NCBI GenBank assembly: GCA_052400685.1
Contig: JBQTGJ010000002.1
Strand: one strand, 5' to 3'
Length of the DNA: 64,000 bases
From: CAZHHH01 sp052400685
Lineage (GTDB): Bacteria > Bacteroidota > Bacteroidia > Bacteroidales > Marinilabiliaceae
A program made the translations under genes and the position numbers. The notes below the pieces were generated by a model that saw only the letters and a program-made list of their open reading frames with translations, searched no databases and was not told where the DNA came from. How positions within the stretch are numbered: position 1 is the first letter of the stretch; each line of letters opens with the position of its first letter. This document shows positions 57,015 to 64,000 of this stretch, one piece after another.

Positions 57015-57815
57015 ATGAGTACTATTAACTACGAGCATATAACCAGTCAGGTTGCCGCCCTCGCAAAAGAAACCGGCCTCTTTATAAAAAAGAGCAGAAA
57101 TGAGGCTTCCATCAAAACTGAATCCAAAGGGAAAAATGATTTTGTGACCCAGTTTGATAAAGAATCCGAAGCTCGCATTGTCAAAGCCTTGGAACTGCTT
57201 TTGCCGGAAGCAGGTTTCATCGCTGAAGAAAATACGTCACAAAAACAAGGTGTACGCTTTACCTGGATTATTGATCCCATTGACGGCACCACCAATTTTA
57301 TACACGGTCTTTTCCCGTATTGCATCAGCATTGCTCTGATGGAAAACAATGAAATTGTTTCGGGTGTAATATACGAAGCCGGATTAGAAGAGTGTTTCAC
57401 GGCATGGAAAGGTGGCCCGGCACAATGCAATGGCACCAACATAAATGTAACAGAGTGCGACAAGGTGGCCGACAGTCTAATCGCAACAGGATTTCCATAT
57501 TCAAACTTCTCTTTAATGGAGCCTTTTATCCGTTCGTTGCACTATTTCATGCAAAACAGTCATGGTATGCGTCGTCTGGGTTCTGCTGCAGCCGACTTAG
57601 CCTACGTAGCCTGTGGACGTTTTGATGCTTTTTACGAATACGATCTTAAGCCATGGGATGTGGCAGCCGGAGCCTTCATCGTTCAACAGGCAGGCGGAAA
57701 AATTTGCGACTTCAAGGGCGGCAATAACTACCTATTCGGGCGTGAAATGATAGCCGGCAACTCAAACCTATTCGACGAATTTTCCACGAAAGTGAGAAAC
57801 TTTCTTGAGTTATGA
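57015..57815 (+). CDS. suhB: Inositol-1-monophosphatase family protein
   Basis: 266 aa. Metal and phosphate sites are intact: FVTQFDKESE, FIAEEN, WIIDPIDGTTNFIHGLFPYCISI and the C-terminal YDLKPWDVAAGAFIVQQAGG. Hydrolyses inositol phosphates or, in some bacteria, acts in rRNA transcription control or as a nucleotide-sugar or PAP phosphatase. First of a three-gene, 4-bp-overlapping unit with an acyltransferase and glycosyltransferase, which suggests an envelope lipid or polysaccharide role here (inference). Confidence 0.92.
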   Translation: MSTINYEHITSQVAALAKETGLFIKKSRNEASIKTESKGKNDFVTQFDKESEARIVKALELLLPEAGFIAEENTSQKQGVRFTWIIDPIDGTTNFIHGLFPYCISIALMENNEIVSGVIYEAGLEECFTAWKGGPAQCNGTNINVTECDKVADSLIATGFPYSNFSLMEPFIRSLHYFMQNSHGMRRLGSAAADLAYVACGRFDAFYEYDLKPWDVAAGAFIVQQAGGKICDFKGGNNYLFGREMIAGNSNLFDEFSTKVRNFLEL

Positions 57816-58738
57816 ACAAAAAAAAACAGAACATCCAGGGTATCACTTACAAACTATTTTATCCCCTTTTGTGGTTGATAGGATTATTACCATTCCCGTT
57901 ACTTTTTCTAATTTCCGACCTCTTCGGTATTGTAGTTGGCATAGTAGGCTATCGCAGAAAAGTGATCACGCAGAATCTGACCAATGCCTTTCCCGAAAAG
58001 AGCCAATTTGAAATAAGAAAAATACGATTTTTATTTTATCGTCATTTTTGCGACTTATTTGTAGAAACACTGGCCCTGCAGCATTTTTCACCTCAAAGAA
58101 TATTAAAACGAGTTGAAACAGTTAATTCCGAAACGCTACAACAAAGCTTCGATAAAGGGAAAGATGTCATTGCGGTTTTAGGACATTACGGAAACTGGGA
58201 ATGGGTACCGGCCGCCATGCTGCAATTTAATAATGTCCTGGGAGCCTCCGTTTACCGACCTCTTAAAAACAAATGGTTCGATAAGTTCATGCTCAATATC
58301 AGGTCGTGCTTTAATACACAAAACATACCACTCAATTCAACTACACGCGAAATAGTAAAATTAAAAAAGAAAAATCAACGATTTGCCCTTGGACTCATTG
58401 CCGATCAAAGTCCCAGCAAATCAGAACTCCATTATTGGACCGATTTCTTAAACCAAAACACCTCCGTTATATTAGGTCCTGAAAAGATGGCAAAACTCAC
58501 CAAAGCCGATCTCTATTACTGGAAAATGGAAAAGACAAGCAGGGGAAGGTACCGAATCACATTCATTCCTTTTCCGGGAAATATTCAAACAGCCTCAGAG
58601 TATGAGGCTACTGAATGGCACGTTCGCTTGCTGGAAAAACAGATTCGACAACAACCTCAATATTGGCTCTGGTCGCACAAACGATGGAAATATCAGCACC
58701 TTTATAAACCAGGCATACACACAAAGCATTCCTCATGA
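57812..58738 (+). CDS. LpxL/HtrB-family lipid A acyltransferase
   Basis: 308 aa. One N-terminal membrane helix (LFYPLLWLIGLLPFPLLFLIS) and the HX4E catalytic box VLGHYGNWEWVPAAML, followed by YRPLKNKWFD and GLIADQSP, diagnostic of the late acyltransferases of lipid A biosynthesis. Transfers a secondary acyl chain to the lipid A precursor at the inner membrane. Overlaps suhB and the glycosyltransferase gene by 4 bp each. Confidence 0.9.
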   Translation: MNKKKQNIQGITYKLFYPLLWLIGLLPFPLLFLISDLFGIVVGIVGYRRKVITQNLTNAFPEKSQFEIRKIRFLFYRHFCDLFVETLALQHFSPQRILKRVETVNSETLQQSFDKGKDVIAVLGHYGNWEWVPAAMLQFNNVLGASVYRPLKNKWFDKFMLNIRSCFNTQNIPLNSTTREIVKLKKKNQRFALGLIADQSPSKSELHYWTDFLNQNTSVILGPEKMAKLTKADLYYWKMEKTSRGRYRITFIPFPGNIQTASEYEATEWHVRLLEKQIRQQPQYWLWSHKRWKYQHLYKPGIHTKHSS

Positions 58739-59763
58739 ATCAATCAACCACAGCCATAGTCATCCTAAACTGGAATACCCGTGCCTTACTTGAAAAATTT
58801 TTACCACGTGTTATTGCCAACTCTCAAATAAAAGGTGTTAAGATCGTTGTTGCCGACAATGGATCAGAGGATGATTCAGTGGCATGGACCCGCAACAACT
58901 ACCCCGGGGTAGAAATTATTGAATTAGAACATAACTATGGGTTTGCAGAAGGATACAACCGCGCGCTACAGCAGCTAGACGACGATTACGCGGTACTGCT
59001 TAATTCGGATGCCGCCCCGGGAGAAAACTGGTTGCAACCATTAATTGAATGCATGGAACAACATCCTGAAGCGGCCGCCTGTGTCCCTGCCATAAAGGAT
59101 GAACAACGACCGGATTATTACGAATACGCCGGAGCTGCCGGTGGCTTCATTGACCGCTGGGGCTACCCGTTTTGCCGCGGCAGACTGTTTGATACGGTTG
59201 AGAAAGATTTAGGACAATATCAAAACGAAAGCACCCTCTTTTGGGGCAGCGGAGCTGCATTAATGGTACGTCGGGATATTTTTGTAGCCAGTGAGGGGCT
59301 CGACCCGGATTTCTTTGCTCACATGGAAGAAATTGATTGGTGTTGGAGAATTAAAAATCAAGGGTATACCATTAGGTTTGTTCCAAAGAGCAATGTTTAT
59401 CATGCCGGCGGTGGCACTCTTAACTATATGAACAGCCGTAAGACCTATCTCAACTTCCGAAACAATTTGTTCCTACTGCTAAAAAACCAGCCGGGCAAAT
59501 GGGTTTACCCGATGTTGATAATACGAATGACAATGGATTTTTTAGCCCTGTTAAATTTCCTTGCAAAAAAGGAAGGGCAACAGGCATATGCAATTCACAA
59601 AGCACATGTTCATTTCATTGTTCATTTCAGAAAATTTTATCAGAAACGCATACAACTAAAAACCCTCGTCCGCTGTAAAAATCATGCCGAAACATACGCC
59701 GGCTCCATCGTTCTGGACTACTACCTCAGAGGAAAAAAACACTTTACCGATTTAAGCTGGTAA
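58735..59763 (+). CDS. Glycosyltransferase family 2 protein
   Basis: 342 aa GT-A fold. TAIVILNWNTRALLEKFLPRV, VADNGSEDDSV, YAVLLNSDAAPGENWL (metal-binding DxD-like NSDA) and SGAALMVRRDIF plus MEEIDWCWRIKNQGYTIRFVPKSNVYHAGG near the end are typical of rhamnosyl/LPS-type GT2 enzymes. No membrane segment of its own; it acts at the cytoplasmic face. Genes with the acyltransferase suggest LPS or glycolipid assembly; sugar donor unknown. Convergent with murF, 6 bp apart. Confidence 0.9.
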   Translation: MNQSTTAIVILNWNTRALLEKFLPRVIANSQIKGVKIVVADNGSEDDSVAWTRNNYPGVEIIELEHNYGFAEGYNRALQQLDDDYAVLLNSDAAPGENWLQPLIECMEQHPEAAACVPAIKDEQRPDYYEYAGAAGGFIDRWGYPFCRGRLFDTVEKDLGQYQNESTLFWGSGAALMVRRDIFVASEGLDPDFFAHMEEIDWCWRIKNQGYTIRFVPKSNVYHAGGGTLNYMNSRKTYLNFRNNLFLLLKNQPGKWVYPMLIIRMTMDFLALLNFLAKKEGQQAYAIHKAHVHFIVHFRKFYQKRIQLKTLVRCKNHAETYAGSIVLDYYLRGKKHFTDLSW

Positions 59764-59769
59764 GCTAAA

Positions 59770-61068
59770 TTACAAATACGTAGTAACCCGTTCCAACTTA
59801 TGCGCTCGTGACCCCTTCACCAACACCAGGGAATTACTAAAAGGCTTAACTTTCAAAATTTCACAAAGTTCATCACCATTTTCAGCAAACGAAAACCGGG
59901 CGTCAAGAGGCACCAAGGCGGAAAACTCTTCCCCCACCAGCCAGCATTTTTCAAATTTCATGGTCAAGAGCCGATTGACCAATAAACGGTGTTCGGATTC
60001 ACTCTCATTGCCCAATTCGCGCATTCCCCCGAGTATCAACACTTTCTTTTTATGAAGCATTTTTTCAAATCCATCTAAAGCAGCCGCCATACTTGTAGGA
60101 TTGGCATTATAGGCATCCAAAATAATAGTATTAGCATCTGTTGTCAATATCTGCGAACGATGATTCACTGGCCTATAATGACCTAAAGCAGCATTAATAT
60201 CATCCGTTGGGACCTTTAAATAAACCCCCACAGCAATGGCTGCTAGTGCATTTTCAAAATTATACGAACCCGAAAGACGCATGGAGACCTGTTGCCTTTT
60301 TACATTACCCGCCTCCCAATCAAATGACAAAAAAGGATTTGCTGAGGCATTGCTACCTTTCACATAACATTCGCTTCCGGTGCCATAACGGATGACTTCC
60401 GAGTCAATCTCTCCTAACATTGCCTTTAAATAATCGTTATCCGTATTAAGAAATACAATTCCAGGATTACGCTTCAAAAACTCATACAATTCAGCTTTCG
60501 TTTTCATCACACCCTCAAAAGATCCAAACCCTTGAAGATGAGCCTTCCCAACATTGGTAATCAGGCCCATATCGGGCTGCGCAATACGGCACAAAAAATC
60601 AATTTCATGAGGGTGATTAGCTCCCATTTCAATAACGGCAACTTCTGTATCAACAGGCATGGATAAAATCGTTAATGGGACCCCAATGTGATTATTAAAA
60701 TTACCCTGCGTAAACCATGTCTTGTATTTTTTGGAGAGCACGGCAGCTAACAACTCCTTAGTGGTCGTTTTCCCATTGGTTCCGGTAATACCAATAATTA
60801 GGGCACCAGCCTTTTGTCGATGAATCAGCGCCAAATCCTGCAACGCCTTCAAAGAATCCTGAACAAATAAGCAGCCCGGCTCATTTCTTATCCGAATGTC
60901 ATCAACAACAGCCAGAGCGCATCCAGCCTTCAATGCCGACAAAGCAAAATCATTCCCATTAAACCGATCGCCCCTCAAAGCAAAATAAATAGAACCGACC
61001 GGGCAATTCCGGCTGTCGGTTGTCACACTCCGGTGCTTTAAATAAGCATCGTATAGCTGTTCCATCAT
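59770..61068 (-). CDS. murF: UDP-N-acetylmuramoyl-tripeptide--D-alanyl-D-alanine ligase
   Basis: Adds D-Ala-D-Ala to UDP-MurNAc-tripeptide in peptidoglycan synthesis. 432 aa from MMEQLYDAYLKHRSVTTDSR; the upstream 12 codons include a terminator and are not used. Motifs: VTTDSRNCPVGSIYFALRGDRFNGNDFA, P-loop IIGITGTNGKTTTKELLAAV, VIEMGANHPHEIDFL, NVGKAHLQGFGSFEGVMKTKAELY and LDAYNANPTSMAAALDGF. Downstream of gldJ and separated from it by a terminator hairpin. Confidence 0.95.
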   Translation of the reverse strand: MMEQLYDAYLKHRSVTTDSRNCPVGSIYFALRGDRFNGNDFALSALKAGCALAVVDDIRIRNEPGCLFVQDSLKALQDLALIHRQKAGALIIGITGTNGKTTTKELLAAVLSKKYKTWFTQGNFNNHIGVPLTILSMPVDTEVAVIEMGANHPHEIDFLCRIAQPDMGLITNVGKAHLQGFGSFEGVMKTKAELYEFLKRNPGIVFLNTDNDYLKAMLGEIDSEVIRYGTGSECYVKGSNASANPFLSFDWEAGNVKRQQVSMRLSGSYNFENALAAIAVGVYLKVPTDDINAALGHYRPVNHRSQILTTDANTIILDAYNANPTSMAAALDGFEKMLHKKKVLILGGMRELGNESESEHRLLVNRLLTMKFEKCWLVGEEFSALVPLDARFSFAENGDELCEILKVKPFSNSLVLVKGSRAHKLERVTTYL

Positions 61069-61106
61069 CACACAACACATTTTGTTTATGTAACAAATTT
61101 GCATAA

Positions 61107-61132
61107 AAAAAGCCGGAAAAATCCGGCTTTTA
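61107..61132 (-). terminator. Terminator after gldJ
   Basis: AAAGCCGGA-AAAA-TCCGGCTTT, perfect 9-bp stem with A-run on the left (T-run on the minus strand), 20 bp past the gldJ stop. Confidence 0.9.
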
Positions 61133-61151
61133 TATTAAATCAATCAATTTG

Positions 61152-62645
61152 CTATTTTTTCTTGCTGGCAGAGACTGGCGTACCAACCCGAGTCATTGCG
61201 CACCGGAAACCGATATCGTCACGTGCCTCGCGTTCATCAAGAAAACGTCGGGTGCCAGGGCTAAGCCAATAAACTCGATCTCTCCAACCACCACCTTTAT
61301 AAACTCTGGTACGATCAGAAATCATACTGTTTAAAGCACCGGTACTTCCAGCATACATTGTAGATGTTTCTCCGGTAGATTCCCGCCAATCAGTGCCTGT
61401 GACGATATTAGTGCCTGGGTCACCATCAAGGTTATTGCGATTATCAGCAGTACGATAGTTGTATCTGTTCTGAATATCTTCATCTGTTTCTTCACGATAA
61501 CGGATACGTCCATATTGATCGGGATCCACAACCATACCTTCTTCATCAAGTACTTTTGTCTGGAAAACATTACCCCGGTAAGGACTTAACTCATCCATAT
61601 CATCGAAAGTAAGAGGACGATAAATATCTGCGACCCATTCATTTACATTTCCAGCCATACAATAAAGACCAAAATCGTTTGGATAATAAGATTTAACAGG
61701 AACAGTTATATCGCCACCATCATTCAAATCTCCGGCCATCCCCATATAGTCACCATTACCACGAACAAAATTCGCCATCATCTTGCCTCTTTCCTTTTTA
61801 TCAGCATTACGAACAATGTGACCATTCCAAGGATAAATTCTACGATCAGTCAATCGCTCAGAGAAAGAATTTCCAACCAAACCCATTGCAGCATACTCCC
61901 ACTCTGCTTCGGTCGGGAGACGATAACGAGGCAATAAAAGTCCATCATCGGCACGTACACGACGAGTCCCCTTATCCGGTGAACGCAAATCTCTCATTGG
62001 TCGTTTACCATCAGTCCCCATATATTTGCCATATAAATAAGCTTCTGAATTGAAATTATTTTCATCCTGCTGATTCACATCCAATTCAAGAATACCTTGA
62101 TCTACAAGAATTTTTTCATTGACACGGTCTGTTCTCCAGGCACAAAAATCACTGGCCTGTAACCAATTAACACCCACAACGGGATACTCACTATAAGCTG
62201 GGTGACGAAGATAATTCTCAACCAAAGGTTCGTTATAAGCCAAAGCCCTACGCCAAACCAAAGTATCGGGCAAAGCTTTACGATAAACTTCAGGATAACT
62301 CACAAATACACGGTTAATCCAGTATAAGTATTCACGATAATCGACGTTGCGAACCTCTGTTTCATCCATATAAAAAGAGGGCACTGTAACCCGACGTGGT
62401 TTATTATTCCACTCACGCATAACGTCTTCATCGACCTGACCCATAATAAAAGTACCTCCTTCAACAAAAACAAGACCTGGTCCCATGTCCTGCTCAAAGT
62501 TGGCATTATATTCAAATCCTCCATTATCTGAAGAATTATATTCCCATCCCGTAGTGGTTGAGGCGCTTTTACTAGCACCGCCGCCACACGAAACCAATGC
62601 CATACCGGCAACAGCAGCAAATAACAAACTGAATTTACATCTCAT
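61152..62645 (-). CDS. gldJ: Gliding-motility/type IX secretion lipoprotein GldJ
   Basis: 497 aa. Lipoprotein signal MRCKFSLLFAAVAGMALVSC, then a formylglycine-generating-enzyme-like (SUMF1) domain: GPGLVFVEGGTFIMGQVDEDVM, VPSFYMDETEVRNVDYREYLYW, VGVNWLQASDFCAWRTDRVNEK, YRLPTEAEWEYAAMG, MAGNVNEWVADIYR and the C-terminal KGGGWRDRVYWLSPGTRRFLDE. The residues for FGE catalysis are not expected in GldJ, which has a structural role in the T9SS machinery together with GldK. Divergent from porU, the arrangement also seen in Flavobacterium (gldJ-porU-porV). Confidence 0.9.
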   Translation of the reverse strand: MRCKFSLLFAAVAGMALVSCGGGASKSASTTTGWEYNSSDNGGFEYNANFEQDMGPGLVFVEGGTFIMGQVDEDVMREWNNKPRRVTVPSFYMDETEVRNVDYREYLYWINRVFVSYPEVYRKALPDTLVWRRALAYNEPLVENYLRHPAYSEYPVVGVNWLQASDFCAWRTDRVNEKILVDQGILELDVNQQDENNFNSEAYLYGKYMGTDGKRPMRDLRSPDKGTRRVRADDGLLLPRYRLPTEAEWEYAAMGLVGNSFSERLTDRRIYPWNGHIVRNADKKERGKMMANFVRGNGDYMGMAGDLNDGGDITVPVKSYYPNDFGLYCMAGNVNEWVADIYRPLTFDDMDELSPYRGNVFQTKVLDEEGMVVDPDQYGRIRYREETDEDIQNRYNYRTADNRNNLDGDPGTNIVTGTDWRESTGETSTMYAGSTGALNSMISDRTRVYKGGGWRDRVYWLSPGTRRFLDEREARDDIGFRCAMTRVGTPVSASKKK

Positions 62646-62879
62646 AGCTTATCTTCTTGAGTACTTGATTGCAATGAAAAACAATGCATTTATAATCTGA
62701 ATTAAAACCAATTTTCTTTCGCTTTATACTACAAAAATAGAAAAAGGTTATATCAATTTGAATACAATTCACTTTTTTCACGCAAAAATTAATTCAACTG
62801 CAACGTTAACGAAATCTTTCAATATTTATTGCCTGTAATAACAAATTAAACAACAATAAAATTAAATATTTAGTGTTTG

Positions 62880-62980
62880 TCTATAAAAGTCAACTACTTC
62901 GTTACGCTTGTCATAAAAATGGTCATTTACACCAGTAAACACACCTTTTTGGAGCTACGCAAGCCTTGAATTTAAACATT
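62880..62980 (-). repeat. Dispersed repeat, diverged copy (62.9 kb)
   Basis: AAAGTCAACTACTTCGTTACGCTTGTC, AAAATGGTCATTTACACCAGTAAAC and GAGCTACGCAAGCCTTGAATTTAAAC match the core of the 150-bp array in order and spacing. The minus strand reads RLA-stop-LQKGVFTGVNDHFYDKRNEVVDFYRQTL, with the same TAG as most array copies. Confidence 0.8.
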
Positions 62981-63435
62981 ATAGCTCAAACTCCCGACTT
63001 TATGGACGGAAACTATTTAAGATAACATATAAAATGAAATTTATGGTATCATAAAAACATCTGTGATAAAATTTTCTTCAGATAAATATTTTCACTCACT
63101 GCCTCCCGTTTTTGGACATTAATTTAATCGCATCTCACCTCTTTTTCGCCTCTTTTAGACAAAAAACAAATTCCGTTATTTAAATATTTAAACTGAATGT
63201 AGAGCTGACCTAAAACACTTGCACCAAATTAATAAAGCTTCATTTTTTTTTGCGTTCATACGTAAATAAATTATTTCTTCATATTCCTATTGTTCACCCG
63301 GATATTTTCATTCAATGAAGTTATACTTTTATGAAAGAAGACTAAACTCCTCATTAAATTCAAAATAAAAATCCTTTCTTTTCACAAAAAACACAACATT
63401 TAATTGCCTCTAATCGTTTCAAATAAAAATAAATC

Positions 63436-63443
63436 TACTTTTG
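63436..63443 (+). promoter_or_regulatory. Candidate -7 box for porU
   Basis: TACTTTTG matches TAnnTTTG, 48 bp before the ATG. No well-placed -33 TTG. Confidence 0.35.
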
Positions 63444-63491
63444 CAGATAAACCTCCTGACCTGGATAATGTTATAATTATAAATTTTGCAC

Positions 63492-64000
63492 ATGCATCAC
63501 AAATTTCGCATATTCATATTTCTGATATTTAGCGGGCTAAATAACATTTCAAGCATGCCGGCGTCGCCAGTAAATAGTGCCAACTATGCCACCCATTCAC
63601 GTCTGGCTGAAGGGCTATGGTTAAAAATAAGTATTACGCAAAGCGGCATACATAAGATAAGCTATAGTACGCTAAAAGAATGGGGGTTCTCCAATCCCGA
63701 AAAAGTAAGTATTTTTGGTTACGGGGGACAACTGGTGCCAGCATTAAACAGCAGTTACCGACCTGACGATTTGCCAATTGTAGGCGTTTGGCATTATAAC
63801 GAAGCAATCTATTTTTATGGCCATGGCCCAGTGAATTGGATCTGGGATGAAAATGATCAATTTTTCAGGCATCAGCAACACTTGTATTCAGAAAAAGCCT
63901 ACTACTTTTTGTCAGAAACCGACGACACAAAACCCATCATTGAAAAGGACAGCCCTACAGGTACCGTTACCTATGAAACGAACTCATATGATTATTTGGA
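63492..64000 (+). CDS. porU: Type IX secretion system sortase PorU (partial, N-terminal 169 codons)
   Basis: Begins MHHKFRIFIFLIFSG (signal peptide), then SRLAEGLWLKISITQSGIHKISYSTLKEWGF and KVSIFGYGGQLVPAL, which is the conserved PorU N-terminal block. The C-terminal caspase/gingipain-like sortase domain is outside the window. PorU cleaves the C-terminal signal of T9SS cargo and attaches it to anionic LPS. It is divergent from gldJ; porV is expected to follow beyond the right edge. Confidence 0.88.
   Translation, partial: MHHKFRIFIFLIFSGLNNISSMPASPVNSANYATHSRLAEGLWLKISITQSGIHKISYSTLKEWGFSNPEKVSIFGYGGQLVPALNSSYRPDDLPIVGVWHYNEAIYFYGHGPVNWIWDENDQFFRHQQHLYSEKAYYFLSETDDTKPIIEKDSPTGTVTYETNSYDYL

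Larger units (their letters stand above)
62646..63491. other. Long divergent gap gldJ / porU
   Basis: 846 bp of AT-rich DNA. Holds a dispersed-repeat copy near 62884-62980, a candidate porU -7 box, and presumably the gldJ promoter. No ORF, tRNA or CRISPR is present. Confidence 0.6.

Overview
The window looks like chromosomal DNA of a member of the Bacteroidota, most likely a Bacteroidales/Marinilabiliales-type environmental anaerobe or facultative anaerobe. The evidence is gene content: a SusC/SusD polysaccharide-utilization locus, GldJ and PorU of the type IX secretion/gliding system, fused SecDF, a Bacteroidota-type YebC N-terminus, the DUF6452/DUF6048 pair, a Rex repressor, and TAnnTTTG-type -7 promoter boxes. 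The DNA is moderately AT-rich with AT-rich intergenic gaps. No plasmid, prophage, insertion sequence or CRISPR array is visible.

Layout. 1-5031: divergent nitrogen-assimilation genes, gltB (cut by the left edge) and asnB. 5190-5900: a 5-copy, exactly 150-bp tandem array. 5947-9150: an M20 peptidase, a YebC-family regulator and a DUF3109 protein. 9151-10156: a gene-free kilobase with two unrelated repeat families (three copies of a ~95-bp unit; a strict 21-bp minisatellite). 10157-21840: a polysaccharide-utilization locus read leftwards: SusR-like membrane regulator, two secreted or surface accessory proteins, SusC, SusD, a GH71/GH99-like lipoprotein and a GH97 alpha-glucosidase. No GH13 enzyme is present, so an alpha-glucan other than ordinary starch (for example alpha-1,3-linked) is a reasonable guess.

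22189-31415: gpmI, two tRNA-Phe genes, an M16 peptidase, an O-methyltransferase, flavodoxin, a small ribbon-helix-helix-like protein, tRNA-Leu, tRNA-Gly with a 19-bp duplicated tRNA fragment, mutS, and a 56-aa membrane miniprotein. 31412-38057: a tightly packed leftward cluster (tatA, Ca/Na antiporter, lolD, DUF2400, trmN6) preceded by secDF. 38361-44618: a FtsX-type ABC permease with an ATPase that has a degraded signature motif, divergent from a sigma54-type response regulator and its histidine kinase. 44624-53151: rex, two tRNA-Val, folC, phoH, a hypothetical, an RluA-family pseudouridine synthase, dgt, DUF6048, DUF6452. 53469-59763: a catalytic plus a non-catalytic M16 peptidase, then an overlapping trio suhB, LpxL/HtrB-like acyltransferase and a GT2 glycosyltransferase. 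59770-64000: murF, gldJ, and divergently the start of porU (cut by the right edge).

The strongest unexplained signal is a ~90-100-bp dispersed repeat. It forms the core of the 150-bp tandem array and recurs, progressively diverged, at about 28.1, 38.25, 49.5 and 62.9 kb, always between genes. Read on one strand all copies give variants of the peptide pattern FTxVNDHFxDKRN, but several are broken by stop codons, so whether it is a mobile or structural DNA element or a degraded coding sequence cannot be settled from this window alone.
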